NCBI RefSeq assembly: GCF_900090295.1
Contig: NZ_LT607753.1
Location: 6,448,001 to 6,512,000 of the forward strand
DNA length: 64,000 bases
Reading direction: 5' to 3'
Source: Micromonospora coxensis
GTDB lineage: Bacteria > Actinomycetota > Actinomycetes > Mycobacteriales > Micromonosporaceae
Shown: positions 23,540 through 32,469 of the stretch, in pieces
Layout of the letters: each line of letters opens with the position of its first letter
Position numbering within the stretch: position 1 is the stretch's first letter
Made by a program: the position numbers and the translations under genes
The notes under the pieces: generated by a model
The model's input: only the letters and a program-made list of their open reading frames with translations
Databases searched by the model: none
What the model was told of the DNA's origin: nothing

Positions 23540-25006
23540 TCACGGGACGATGACGATCGTGGCGACAGCGGCGACGATGGTGGAGGCCACCACGGACACG
23601 GCTCGCCGCCGTGGGTTCGCAGCGATGACGGGCAGCGCACGCGACGTGTAGGCGGCGTGGACGGCGGCGGCTGTGGTGAGCCCGGCGCCCAGTGACCACA
23701 GCCATCCGGCGACGACGGACCAGTCACCGAGGCGGTGTGCCAGGCCGAGATAGAGCACCGCCCAGGCGACGGCGGGCACCAGGGTCAGGCGGTCGGCGGC
23801 GCGGCGGGTGGTGGAGAGCACCGCCACCGCAGGGAAGAAGGCGAACACGATCGCGACACCTGCGCCGATCCAGCCTTCCAGCCCCGGACCGGTGTCACCC
23901 GCGTGCTGTGCCGGCACGCCGAGCAGGCGCCGTCCGATGGCTTCGACGCCGCGGTCGGTGTTGCCGAGCACGACGACGCCGCGTCCGGTGACCCGGTCGA
24001 AGCCGACGTAGGAGCTGAAGCCGCCAGTCGCGCCGTTGTGCCAGACGATGTCCCGGTCGCCGTGGCGGGTGGTGAACCAGGCGTACCCGATGCGACTGTC
24101 GTCGCCGTCGTCGAAGCGGGCAGTGGCGGCTGCCCCGCCCGGCGCGGTGCCGGCGAGCATCGCCTTGACGAGCGCGGCAAGGTCGTCGGCGGTGGACCAG
24201 GCGCCGATGCCTGCGGGGGCGTATCCCGCGCCGCGCCAGAGTTCGGGGCTTCGGCCGCCGGCCTTGGTGCCGGCAGCGTGGCCGGCCGGCGGCGCGTCGA
24301 CCTCCGTGACCAGCGCGGTGTCGGTCATGCCCAGTGGCTGCAACAGCTCGCGTTCGAGCAGCGCGGGGTAGGTGGTCCCGGCTTCTGCGGCGAGCGCGTG
24401 GCCGAGCAGCGACATGCCCAGATTCGAGTAGTGCACCTGCCCGCGGGTGTCATCCGGCTGTTCCTGTGCGGCGGCGTCGAGCAACCAGTCGACGTCTTGT
24501 CCGGCGTAGGGATTACCGGCGGTGAGCCCCGTCCACCAGGTGCGGAGGAACTGCCCGACGCCGGTGCCGGCGAGCCTCGGCAGGCCGGAGCGGTGGCTGG
24601 CGAGTTCGGTGTAGGTCACCTCGCCCACCGGCCCGGTCAGCTCGGGCAGTGCGGTGCGGATCGGGCCGTCCGGGTCGACTGCGCCCTGCTCGGCTCGGTG
24701 GGCGAGGAGCATGCCGGTGAGCGTCTTCTGGATCGAGCCGATCTCGAACGGCGTCTCGGCGGTCACCGGATCGCCGGCGGCGTTGCGATCACCGAGGCCG
24801 GCGATGCGCACTCCGTCGCCGTCGACGAGCGCCACCGCGAGGCCGCGCAGTCCCTGCGGGTCATCGATGACGCCGCGGACCGCTGTCGCCAGCGCCCGGT
24901 CACCTGTCACCTGGTCGGTCAGGCGGGGCACGTCGGGCCTGACGCCGAGGCCGGCGACTGCTGCTACGAGACCGACGACGATGGCGACGATGACGGGCCT
25001 GCGCAT
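23540..25006 (-). CDS. Membrane-anchored serine hydrolase (class C beta-lactamase/PBP-like)
   Basis: Protein of 488 residues with an N-terminal signal or anchor helix (residues 4-22), a catalytic domain (about 35-350) and about four C-terminal transmembrane helices. Active-site elements are SxxK (SIQK, S91-K94), the YxN motif (YSN, 193-195) and HNG in the loop VWHNGATGG. These belong to the serine beta-lactamase-like superfamily used for peptide or ester hydrolysis outside the membrane; true antibiotic hydrolysis is not implied. The start is an ATG with AAGGAG four bases upstream. It lies 38 bases after the ArsR gene on the same strand, so they are probably co-transcribed. It is convergent with the NRPS gene and its link to the peptide is unproven. 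Confidence 0.85.
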   Translation of the reverse strand: MRRPVIVAIVVGLVAAVAGLGVRPDVPRLTDQVTGDRALATAVRGVIDDPQGLRGLAVALVDGDGVRIAGLGDRNAAGDPVTAETPFEIGSIQKTLTGMLLAHRAEQGAVDPDGPIRTALPELTGPVGEVTYTELASHRSGLPRLAGTGVGQFLRTWWTGLTAGNPYAGQDVDWLLDAAAQEQPDDTRGQVHYSNLGMSLLGHALAAEAGTTYPALLERELLQPLGMTDTALVTEVDAPPAGHAAGTKAGGRSPELWRGAGYAPAGIGAWSTADDLAALVKAMLAGTAPGGAAATARFDDGDDSRIGYAWFTTRHGDRDIVWHNGATGGFSSYVGFDRVTGRGVVVLGNTDRGVEAIGRRLLGVPAQHAGDTGPGLEGWIGAGVAIVFAFFPAVAVLSTTRRAADRLTLVPAVAWAVLYLGLAHRLGDWSVVAGWLWSLGAGLTTAAAVHAAYTSRALPVIAANPRRRAVSVVASTIVAAVATIVIVP

Positions 25007-25044
25007 GATGCTCCTTCGAGGGGGAGGCGGTGCGGGGGAACCGG

Positions 25045-25551
25045 TCAGCGGCGGGCCGCGGTGAGCACCGCCAGCAGGGGTACGACCCGTTCGGCGGGCA
25101 CGGCGTACCTGCCGCGCCCGGTACTGCGCAGCCACCCGGCGGCGGTCAGCTGACGCAGGTGATGATGCAGCTGACCGGTGGTGCCGAGCCCGTCCAGCTC
25201 GGCCAACGCGGCGGTGGCCTCGCGACCGCCGAGGATCTCCCGCAACAGGCGCAGCCGTACCGGGTGGGCGAGCGCGGCAAGGCTCGCCGCCACCTCGGAC
25301 CAGTCGCTGTCGAGCGTGTCGTCGACCGAGCGACCGTACTGCCATTCGAAACGGCGGCCCGCCAGTCGGACGATCCCCGTGTAGAGGACCGCGCCGGTGG
25401 CGTCGTCGTCGATGCGATCGCGCAGTCCTTCCAGGGCCCAGAAGGTGCCGGCGTCGGCGGGCGCCGCATCGCTGGGGGCGAGCCGGTTCACCAGCCCGGC
25501 AACCTGTCGCTCGAGAGCGGCGAGCCGGTCCTCCACATCGGTCATAGCCAC
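25045..25551 (-). CDS. ArsR-family winged-helix transcriptional regulator
   Basis: Protein of 168 residues. A short helical, coiled-coil-like N-terminus (EDRLAALERQVAGLVNRL) is followed by a middle segment and a C-terminal winged helix. This includes LAHPVRLRLLREIL, then the recognition helix region GTTGQLHHHLRQLTAAGWL and the wing RSTGRGRYAVP. No metal-binding cysteines of the ArsR/SmtB type are seen. It heads an operon with the serine hydrolase gene and sits next to a palindrome and repeat (25555-25578) that could be its own operator. Confidence 0.85.
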   Translation of the reverse strand: MAMTDVEDRLAALERQVAGLVNRLAPSDAAPADAGTFWALEGLRDRIDDDATGAVLYTGIVRLAGRRFEWQYGRSVDDTLDSDWSEVAASLAALAHPVRLRLLREILGGREATAALAELDGLGTTGQLHHHLRQLTAAGWLRSTGRGRYAVPAERVVPLLAVLTAARR

Positions 25552-25554
25552 GAT

Positions 25555-25578
25555 AGTACGTACTTACGCACTTACGTG
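25555..25578. promoter_or_regulatory. Putative operator of the ArsR-serine hydrolase operon
   Basis: Directly upstream of the regulator start are a perfect 10-bp palindrome AGTACGTACT (25555-25564) and two copies of ACTTACG (25562-25568 and 25570-25576). The site lies 3 bases from the start codon, where binding would block expression. Its AT content is well above that of the neighbouring DNA. Autoregulation is an inference from position. Confidence 0.5.
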
Positions 25579-25737
25579 CCAACGATGTTCTGTGGCTGCG
25601 GCCGTGGTGGAAGCGGAGTCGACGGCAGGGCCGGCCAGCCATTGCCGGGGACGACCGAGGCCAGCGCCGCCTCGTACGGTCACCGGAGCCCGAGCGTCCG
25701 CATCCGCTTCTGGCGAGGAGCGCGGGTGCCGTCGTGG

Positions 25738-26163
25738 TCAGGCTCGATGCTCGGCAAGAACCTTGCTGAACAGGGCGGGGTAGCTGTCATGAGCCAGGGA
25801 CAGGTCGCCGAACGCGTCCTCGGTGAACCACGCGATGGCGTCGTGTTCGTCCGGCGCGACGTTGACCGGAGACCCCGTCCACGCGTCGATCAGCCAGATC
25901 TGCATGTCGAACGTGTCGGCGTGAACTTCGTGCACGGGCGGATCCGATGGCGCCGGGATGTCGATGCCCAGTTCCTCTCGAAGCTCCCGAGCAAGTGCCG
26001 CGCCGGGCAGTTCCCCGGGCTCCACGTGCCCACCGGGCAGGTCCCAGACGTCGGGGTACCACCGGCGCCGGGGAGACCGGTGACAGAGCAGTACCCGATC
26101 GCCGTCGCGCAGCAACGCCGTGACGATGCGAGCCTTGGGAGAGCCGTCCGCGGAGTTCGACAC
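25738..26163 (-). CDS. NUDIX hydrolase
   Basis: Protein of 141 residues containing a complete NUDIX box: GHVEPGE, seven residues, then RELREELGI (about residues 45-67). This gives the metal-binding glutamates of a nucleoside diphosphate-X hydrolase. Flanking features (ARIVTALLRDGDRVLLCHRS, PDVWDLPGG and the DEHDAIAWFTEDA region) suggest an 8-oxo-dGTP or related house-cleaning enzyme, but the substrate is not fixed. The start is taken as GTG (26161-26163) because the family begins close to ARIVTALLR; the frame stays open far upstream without family features. It is a single-gene unit. Confidence 0.85.
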   Translation of the reverse strand: MSNSADGSPKARIVTALLRDGDRVLLCHRSPRRRWYPDVWDLPGGHVEPGELPGAALARELREELGIDIPAPSDPPVHEVHADTFDMQIWLIDAWTGSPVNVAPDEHDAIAWFTEDAFGDLSLAHDSYPALFSKVLAEHRA

Positions 26164-26408
26164 CGCCGTATCCTGCCACCGGTGGTAGCCGACACGGTGC
26201 CCTGCCGAGCGGTGGCCGGCATCCTGATCCGCCGTCGACCGTGCGCGACCGCTACCGGCCGACCCGCGTCGGATCCCACGCCGGAGCATCGCCGGTAGCG
26301 GAGCAGGTCGGCAGCATGCGGCAGCCGGCTGGCCGGCTGGGGCGGGCGTGGTGTGAGGGCTGCCGGCCCCGTTCCACACCGACGCCGGGGTGCCGTGGCG
26401 GGCGGTCG
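26164..26408. other. 245-bp gap without a recognised gene
   Basis: Very GC-rich stretch between the NUDIX gene and the DUF6069 gene (both leftward). It should contain the NUDIX promoter. No convincing ORF, hairpin or repeat was recognised. Confidence 0.4.
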
Positions 26409-26834
26409 TCAGGAGGCCAGCCGACGGGCGACGACGGGGATCACGATCGCGGCCGCGACCAGGTGAGCGAGCACGAGCGTGCACTCGGTGGCGAGGTCGG
26501 CGTCGACCAGGAACGGTGGTACGAGCGACAGCGCGGTGAGTGCCACCGCCGTGCGTACCCAGGTGCGTGCCGGCCGGGACGCCCAACAACGGATCGCCCA
26601 CGCGATGAGGATGCCCACGACGCTGAACGTGAACGTGAGCTGGGTGAAGCCGGCCAGGGGAATCGATTCGCCGCCGTCGGGCAGTTCGAGATCGACACCG
26701 GCGGCCATGGCGAGGGCCGCGACCGCCGTGACGGTGACGGCGGCGGCAGCCGCGGCGGCCAGGCCGGGTAGGAGCAGCCGGCGGCGCTGCCGGCCCTGGG
26801 TGCTGAGCCGGTCGGTGGAGGCGGTGGAGGTCAT
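26409..26834 (-). CDS. DUF6069-type four-helix membrane protein
   Basis: Membrane protein of 141 residues with four predicted helices: about 20-43 (LLLPGLAAAAAAAVTVTAVA), 62-85, 93-110 and 120-137. The short PDGGESIPLAGFTQL segment in the first extracytoplasmic loop is typical of the actinobacterial DUF6069 family; function is unknown. The ATG at 26834 overlaps the stop of the FAD oxidoreductase gene and has GAGAGG six bases upstream, so it is preferred over the ATG at 26840. It is co-translated with the oxidoreductase and likely under the divergent MocR regulator. Confidence 0.75.
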   Translation of the reverse strand: MTSTASTDRLSTQGRQRRRLLLPGLAAAAAAAVTVTAVAALAMAAGVDLELPDGGESIPLAGFTQLTFTFSVVGILIAWAIRCWASRPARTWVRTAVALTALSLVPPFLVDADLATECTLVLAHLVAAAIVIPVVARRLAS

Positions 26835-28216
26835 CGGCATCCTCTCGATCGGTCGGCCTCGGCTCGGGCGTGGCCGGGCCGGATGTTGTGGTTGAGGTGG
26901 AAGACGTTCTGCGGGTCCCAGCTGGTCTTGAGCGCGGTGAGCCTGGCGAGTTTGGCGGGCGGGTACGCGCGGCGTACCCCGCGTTGCCCCTCGTCGGCGG
27001 CGAGTGAGTTGACGTAGACGCCGTCGGCGTACGGGGCGAGCGCGGCTGCGGCCGTGCGAGCCGCTGCCATCCGGGTGTCGTCCTCGGCGGGGTCGGTCCA
27101 GCGGGAGTCGGCGCCGAACTCGAACAGGGTGCCGCGGTGGCTGAACGCGGCGTCGGCGTCGGCGATGTCGGCGATGGCGCCGCCGTGCGCCTGCAGACCG
27201 ACACCGGGCAGGGGAGTGCCGGCGTGCAGGTCCGACGCACCGCGCAGCAGGAACGCCTCGATCGCCGCGGTCGGGAACTGCCGCAGGTAGTGCGCGCCGG
27301 AGTACCGGCGGTAGGCGTGGCCGCCGGAGGTGTCGTCGCGTTGTTGCAGTTCGAGGTACGACGGCGTGGTGACCCGCTCGGCGAGCGGGCGCCCGAGCGC
27401 ACGCATCGCCGCCAGCAACCGGTGGGCCCCTGCGGGGTCGCCGACCCACACGAAGCCGACGGTGGCGACAGGGCCGGTGGCCGTGCCACGGACATCGGCG
27501 GTGAGGGTCGCCCGCCGCGGCGCGACGACGCTCAGGTCCCGCCAGCCTTCGAGCACCGGCACGGCGTCCGCGGCGGGGAAGTCGAACTCGGCGACCAGGG
27601 TCTGCGTTCCGGTGTCGTGCAGTCGGAACTCGAAGTCGGTGACGATGCCGAAGTTGCCGCCCCCGCCGCGCAGGCCCCAGTAGAGGTCGGGGTTCTCGGT
27701 CCGGCTCGCGGTCACCACCTCCCCCTCGGCGGTGACCATCGTGTAGGAGACGACGTTGTCGCAGGACAGCCCGTACTGACGCGCGAGCCAGCCCATGCCG
27801 CCGCCGAGGGTCAGGCCGCCCACCCCGGTGTGCGAGACGTTGCCCGCGGTGGTGGCCAGGCCGTACCGCTGCGACGCCCGGTCGAGTGCGCCGAGCAGCG
27901 CGCCGCCCCGGACCCGGGCGCGCCGCCGGATCGGGTCGACCCGGACCCCGTTCAACGGGGTCAGGTCGATCATCAGGCCGTTCGCGGGGACGGCGAGGCC
28001 GGCCACGTTGTGCCCGCCGCAGCGCACCCCGATCTCCAGGTCGAGTTCGCGGGCCAGGCGCACCGCGGTCACCACGTCGCTGACGCTCGCGGCCTGCACG
28101 ATCATCCGTGGCCGACGGTCGATCATGGCGTTCCAGACGGTGCGGGCCGCGTCGTAGCCCGGGTCGCCCGGGGTGAGGAGGCGGCCGTCGAAGCGAGGGC
28201 TGGTCGCGGTCGTCAT
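26831..28216 (-). CDS. FAD-linked oxidoreductase (BBE/PCMH type)
   Basis: Protein of 461 residues. The FAD-binding PCMH domain occupies about 20-200: VRCGGHNVAGLAV supplies the histidine for covalent flavin attachment, and the GVGGLTLGGGMGWLARQYGL block follows. The C-terminal BBE element is VYVNSLAADEG...LTALKTSWDPQNVFHLNHNI. Such enzymes oxidise sugars, alkaloids or secondary metabolites using oxygen. The second cysteine needed for bicovalent flavin is not at its usual place, so single attachment is likely. It is divergent from the MocR regulator with only 47 bp between starts. No signal peptide is seen. Confidence 0.9.
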   Translation of the reverse strand: MTTATSPRFDGRLLTPGDPGYDAARTVWNAMIDRRPRMIVQAASVSDVVTAVRLARELDLEIGVRCGGHNVAGLAVPANGLMIDLTPLNGVRVDPIRRRARVRGGALLGALDRASQRYGLATTAGNVSHTGVGGLTLGGGMGWLARQYGLSCDNVVSYTMVTAEGEVVTASRTENPDLYWGLRGGGGNFGIVTDFEFRLHDTGTQTLVAEFDFPAADAVPVLEGWRDLSVVAPRRATLTADVRGTATGPVATVGFVWVGDPAGAHRLLAAMRALGRPLAERVTTPSYLELQQRDDTSGGHAYRRYSGAHYLRQFPTAAIEAFLLRGASDLHAGTPLPGVGLQAHGGAIADIADADAAFSHRGTLFEFGADSRWTDPAEDDTRMAAARTAAAALAPYADGVYVNSLAADEGQRGVRRAYPPAKLARLTALKTSWDPQNVFHLNHNIRPGHARAEADRSRGCR

Positions 28217-28263
28217 ACGTCCGAGCCTGACGGAAATCGGTACACCCGGTAAGGTCCGATCGC

Positions 28264-29727
28264 ATGGGCCAAATCAGGACCAATTCGCGTACGGCGGCGG
28301 ACCTGCTCATCGATGTCGACCGGTCCGCGGCCGAGCCCCTGCACCGGCAGATCGCCGCCTCGATCCGGGGCGGCATCCGGGCGGGCCGGTTGCCGCTCGG
28401 GACGTCCCTGCCACCCACCCGCACCATCGCCGCCGATCTGGGAGTGTCACGCGGCGTCGTGGTCGAGGCCTACCAGCAGCTCGTCGCCGAGGGCTACCTC
28501 ACCAGCCGGGCCGGCAGCTACACCCAGGTCGCGGTCGAGCCGGCCCCGACGCCGGCCGGCCGCCGCGCCGAGGGCCGGCCGGCGGCCCGCATCGACTTCG
28601 GGTACGGCCGCACCGACGTGTCGTCGTTCCCCCGGGACGCCTGGCTGCGATCGGTGCGAACGGTCCTCACCACCACCCCCAACGAACACTTCGCCTACCT
28701 CGACGGGCGTGGCGTGCCCGAACTGCACACCGCCCTGGCCGACTACCTCAACCGCGTCCGGGGCACGTCGGCCCGCCCGGAGAACGTCGTGATCTGCAGT
28801 GGCTACGCCCAGGGCGTCGCGCTGCTGATCCAGGTGCTCGCGGCGCGCGGCGCCCGCCGGCTGGCCGTCGAGGACCCCTGCGCGGACGACGACGCCCGCC
28901 CCGTCGCGGCCGCCGCCGGCCTGGACGTGATCGGCGTCCCGGTCGGGCCGGACGGCGTCCTCGTCGAGGAGCTGGAACGTACCGACGCGGACGCCGTCGT
29001 GCTGACGCCCTCGCACCAGTGGCCCACCGGCGGGGTCCTGTCGGCCACCGCGCGGGCCCGGGTGATCGACTGGGCGCAGCGCCGACGCGCCCTGGTGATC
29101 GAGGACGACTACGACGCGGAGTACCGCTACGACCGATCGCCCGTCGGCGCCATGCAGGGGCTGGCGCCCGACACCGTCGTGTACTGCGGCACCGCGAGCA
29201 AGACCCTGGCACCCGGGCTGCGCCTCGGCTGGCTGCTGGCGCCGGCACACCTCGTCGACGACCTCACGGCGGCCAAGGTGCTGGCCGACCGCGGCTCTCC
29301 CGTCATCGACCAACTGACCTTCGCCGACTTCCTCACCCGCGGCGAGTTCGACCGGCACCTGCGGCGCATGCGCCCGGTCTACCGCCGCCGCCGCGACGCG
29401 CTCCTGGCCGCACTGCGCACACGGCTGCCCGAACTGGAGCCGGTCGGTGTCGCGGCGGGCCAGCACGTCGTGGCCTGGCTCCCGCACGACCTCGACGAGG
29501 CCGCCGTCGTGGCCGCCGCCGCCCGGCACGGACTGGTCGTGCAGGGCGTCTCCCGGTACCGACTGAGCCCCGCCGGACCGGGCGGGCTGATCTTCGGCTA
29601 CGCCACCCTCACCGAACGGGCCATCGCGGACGGAGTGGCAGCCCTCGCCGACGCGGTCGCCGAGGTCCGCAGCACTGAGCGGTCCGCGCCATCATCACCA
29701 GAAACGACGCCGTACCCGAGGCCCTGA
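28264..29727 (+). CDS. MocR-family (GntR-HTH/aminotransferase-like) regulator
   Basis: Protein of 487 residues. An N-terminal GntR winged helix (about 15-80; PLHRQIAASIRGGIRAGRLP and LGVSRGVVVEAYQQLVAEGYL) is joined by a linker to a fold-type I aminotransferase-like domain (about 115-470). The latter has EDDYDAEYRYDR and the PLP lysine in CGTASKTLAPGLRLGW. MocR/PdxR proteins sense PLP or amino-compound ligands and usually control a neighbouring divergent gene, here the FAD oxidoreductase. The 47-bp intergenic region must hold both promoters and the operator. Confidence 0.92.
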   Translation: MGQIRTNSRTAADLLIDVDRSAAEPLHRQIAASIRGGIRAGRLPLGTSLPPTRTIAADLGVSRGVVVEAYQQLVAEGYLTSRAGSYTQVAVEPAPTPAGRRAEGRPAARIDFGYGRTDVSSFPRDAWLRSVRTVLTTTPNEHFAYLDGRGVPELHTALADYLNRVRGTSARPENVVICSGYAQGVALLIQVLAARGARRLAVEDPCADDDARPVAAAAGLDVIGVPVGPDGVLVEELERTDADAVVLTPSHQWPTGGVLSATARARVIDWAQRRRALVIEDDYDAEYRYDRSPVGAMQGLAPDTVVYCGTASKTLAPGLRLGWLLAPAHLVDDLTAAKVLADRGSPVIDQLTFADFLTRGEFDRHLRRMRPVYRRRRDALLAALRTRLPELEPVGVAAGQHVVAWLPHDLDEAAVVAAAARHGLVVQGVSRYRLSPAGPGGLIFGYATLTERAIADGVAALADAVAEVRSTERSAPSSPETTPYPRP

Positions 29728-30014
29728 CCGGATCGGCATCAGCCCCCGACGTCGTCCCGCCACGTCCGGCCAGGATCGGACGACCCGGTGGAGCAGGGTC
29801 GACCGTGCACCGCAGCGGTGACCGGGCGTCCAGTCCGTACCCGACCTCGCTCGTGCGTGCGATCCGCACGGTTGCTGGTGAACGGTCGAGTCCGGACAGG
29901 GTCGAGGGCTCGGATCACGGGTGTGGACGCGCCTGCCCGGATCGCCTGTTCCCACGGCCCCGAGTAGCGTTGACGGGGCCGAAGATGTCCGGGGTGGGCG
30001 ATAGCGTCATCGCC

Positions 30015-31112
30015 ATGAGCGTGCTCGACCGCCGTACCCTCAATCGGGCACTCCTGGCCCGTCAGCTCCTGCTGCAGCGGCACGACATGCCGGTCGCCGA
30101 CGCCCTTGAACACCTGGTGGGGTTGCAGGCACAGGAGCCCCTGGAGCCGTACGTCGGGTTGTGGAGCCGGCTGGCCGGCTTCCGGCCGCCGGCCCTGGCC
30201 GAGCTGCTGCTGAGCCGCCAGGCGGTCCGCACGCTGCTGATGCGCCGCACCCTGCACCTGGTGACCGCCCGGGACTGCCGCACGCTGCGGCCGGTGCACC
30301 AGGCGATGTTGGTCTCACGCATGTGGTCGACGCTGCGCCGGGTGCTGCCCGGCGTCGACCTCGACGAGCTGACCAGACTGGGCCGGCCGCTGTTCGAGGA
30401 GCGGCCCCGCATGCTCACCGAGGCGGCCCGTGTCATCGCCGACCGTTGGCCGGATGTGGAGCCGCGCTGGTTGGGCGACGCGCTCAGCACACTCGTGCCA
30501 CTCGTGCAGGTGCCGCCCCGTGGTGTCTGGGGCGCGCGAGGCGCCGCGTACAACACCACCATCGAGCAGTGGCTGGGCCGTCCGTTGGAGCCGGCGTCGC
30601 CGGACGCCGTCGACGCGCTGGTCCTGCGCTACCTCGCCGCCTACGGTCCGGCGTCCAGCGCCGACATCCGTGCCTGGTCCGGGTTGAGCGGGCTGCGGGA
30701 GTCCGTCCGACGGCTGCGCCCGTCGTTGCGCACGTTCCGCGACGAACGCGGTCGTGAGCTGCTCGACGTGCCCGACGGCGCGCTGCCCGACCCGGAGACC
30801 CCGGCGCCGCCGCGCTTCCTGCCGGCGTTCGACAACGCGGTGCTCGGCTTCGACGACCGCAGCCGCGTCATCGACACCGAGCATCGCGGGCTGAGCGTCA
30901 CCGGTGCACGCTTCCTGCTGGTCGACGGCCGGGTGGCGGGGACCTGGGCGGTCGCCGCCGACGACGGCGCGGCGACGTTGCGGATCACACCGCTGCGCCC
31001 GCTCACCACCGCCGAGCGCGACGCCGTTGTCGCCGAGGGTGAGAGCCTGCTGACCATGTTCGAGCCCGAGCCACGCTCCGGGCGCACCGTCACGTTCAGC
31101 CCGATCCCGTAG
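30015..31112 (+). CDS. AlkZ-like winged-helix DNA-binding protein (HTH_42, possible DNA glycosylase)
   Basis: Protein of 365 residues in the YcaQ/AlkZ superfamily (PF06224-like). The family signature at the N-terminus, LNRALLARQLLLQR...HLVGLQAQEP, includes the QAQ triplet (38-40). This corresponds to the QxQ/QxD catalytic motif of AlkZ-type glycosylases that remove alkylated or crosslinked bases. Tandem winged helices follow (SADIRAWSGLSGLRESVRRL), and the C-terminal barrel contains LPAFDNAVLGFDDRSR. The ATG at 30015 is chosen because the family begins there; the frame is open upstream with no similarity. About 290 bp upstream contain no other gene. Confidence 0.82.
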   Translation: MSVLDRRTLNRALLARQLLLQRHDMPVADALEHLVGLQAQEPLEPYVGLWSRLAGFRPPALAELLLSRQAVRTLLMRRTLHLVTARDCRTLRPVHQAMLVSRMWSTLRRVLPGVDLDELTRLGRPLFEERPRMLTEAARVIADRWPDVEPRWLGDALSTLVPLVQVPPRGVWGARGAAYNTTIEQWLGRPLEPASPDAVDALVLRYLAAYGPASSADIRAWSGLSGLRESVRRLRPSLRTFRDERGRELLDVPDGALPDPETPAPPRFLPAFDNAVLGFDDRSRVIDTEHRGLSVTGARFLLVDGRVAGTWAVAADDGAATLRITPLRPLTTAERDAVVAEGESLLTMFEPEPRSGRTVTFSPIP

Positions 31113-31224
31113 CAGTCTCGGCGAACGTCCCGCCCGGACGCTGCTGCCAACCCGCGATCGGCCACAGCCGCCCGGACGACACCGACACACCGCGACCTCC
31201 GCCGACGACGCCGCCCCCGGGCGC

Positions 31225-32220
31225 TCAGTGGGGGAACGCGCGGGGGATGCGGGCGGTGCGGAGTTCGTCGCGGAACGCCTGGATACGCGTGATGACCTGT
31301 CGTCTGCCGATGGTGTTCTCGATGCGGTCGAGGTACAGGCATCGGGCGGCGAGTTTGTCGAGGTCGACGGTGAAGTAAATCGCCATCAGCGGGTTGACGA
31401 ACAGGTCCCCGCTGCCGGTGCGCCGGGTGAACCGGACGTCTCCGAACGCGCCGCTGGTGGCGGCGGCGATCTGGCCCTGGACGATGCTCGGCCGGTCCGG
31501 GGTGGCGGCCTGGGCGTCGGCGACGGCATCGCGGTACAGCGCCGCCTCCCGGCTGGAACCGGGGATGGACAGCGCGCCGAGGTAGCCGCCGTCGCGGTCG
31601 AGTGCGGCGAGGTTCTCCAGCACCTGGACGTGGTTGACGCCGTCGTAGGCGTCGATGCCGAAGCCGAGACTGGACACCAGCTTGACCGGCACGTCCAGCG
31701 CGGCCACGGCGGCCAGGCTGGTGATGTCCTCCACCGGGGTGCCGAGGTCGCTCTCGTCGCCGCGCAGCAGGACGTCGGTGCCACCGTCGACCAGCACCAC
31801 CGCGTCGACGTCGAGGTGGTCCACCAGGTGCCGGTACGCCGCCCGTAACGGCTGGACGCCGAGCGGCGGAAAGGCGTACACGGTCGAGGGCAGCTGCTGA
31901 GCCGCCAGCCAGCGGGCGAGCGTGCGTTCCGGGAAGTACCAGTCCGGACTGGTCGTGTCCGGCCGTACCGCGGCGACGTGCTCCGCCACCCACGCGTCCC
32001 GGTCGATCAGCTCCAGCTCGGAGAAGGACAGACTGGCCAGGTGCACCTGCGCGCCGCCGCGCCACAGGGCGAACGCCAGGGGCAGGCCGGCGTACACGTC
32101 GAACCCGCCGCCCGCTCCGGCGATGAGGATGCTCCGCGCCGGGGCCAGCGCGGCGAACAGCGGCGGTACGGCCAACGAGAACACACCGGGGTCGGCCGGC
32201 AGCGCGGCGGGATTCGTCAC
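31225..32220 (-). CDS. DUF1152 domain-containing protein
   Basis: Soluble protein of 331 residues. Visible family features are ILIAGAGGGFDVYAGLPLAF near the N-terminus, VVLVDGGTDVLLRGDE in the middle, and GSGDLFVNPLMAIYFTVDL toward the C-terminus. The GAGGG and DGGTD loops suggest a nucleotide or phosphate site, but no activity is established. The GTG at 32218-32220 is taken as the start; an in-frame GTG lies six codons upstream, and neither has a strong ribosome-binding site. It is monocistronic and divergent from the unknown gene at 32470. Confidence 0.78.
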   Translation of the reverse strand: MTNPAALPADPGVFSLAVPPLFAALAPARSILIAGAGGGFDVYAGLPLAFALWRGGAQVHLASLSFSELELIDRDAWVAEHVAAVRPDTTSPDWYFPERTLARWLAAQQLPSTVYAFPPLGVQPLRAAYRHLVDHLDVDAVVLVDGGTDVLLRGDESDLGTPVEDITSLAAVAALDVPVKLVSSLGFGIDAYDGVNHVQVLENLAALDRDGGYLGALSIPGSSREAALYRDAVADAQAATPDRPSIVQGQIAAATSGAFGDVRFTRRTGSGDLFVNPLMAIYFTVDLDKLAARCLYLDRIENTIGRRQVITRIQAFRDELRTARIPRAFPH

Positions 32221-32469
32221 CGTTCCATGATCAGTCACGCCCGTGCTGCCGGGGTGCCCGTGGCCCACCGGGATCGGCAGGAGCGCTTCGGCGCATCGCA
32301 TGTGTGGCTCATGGCCGCTGACGGTCGATGTGTCAGCTGAGGCTCGCAGATCATCCGCCCTGGCAGCTGACAGCGCCCCGGCAGAGCCCGAGAGGGGTGT
32401 GGGAACTGTCCCTGCTCCGAGCGGTCGGCGGGGTCCTCGGCGAGACGGGAACGCCCCTAGGATCTGGCA

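Noticed and set aside
23521..23543. Hairpin GTGACC...GGTCAC between the convergent NRPS and hydrolase genes as a terminator
   Set aside because: The stem is only six bases with an 11-base loop and overlaps the hydrolase stop; too weak to support.
26831..28216. Bicovalent flavin attachment in the FAD oxidoreductase
   Set aside because: A cysteine occurs in LSCDNV, but it is not at the position of the 6-S-cysteinyl residue of BBE enzymes; only the GGHN histidine is in place.
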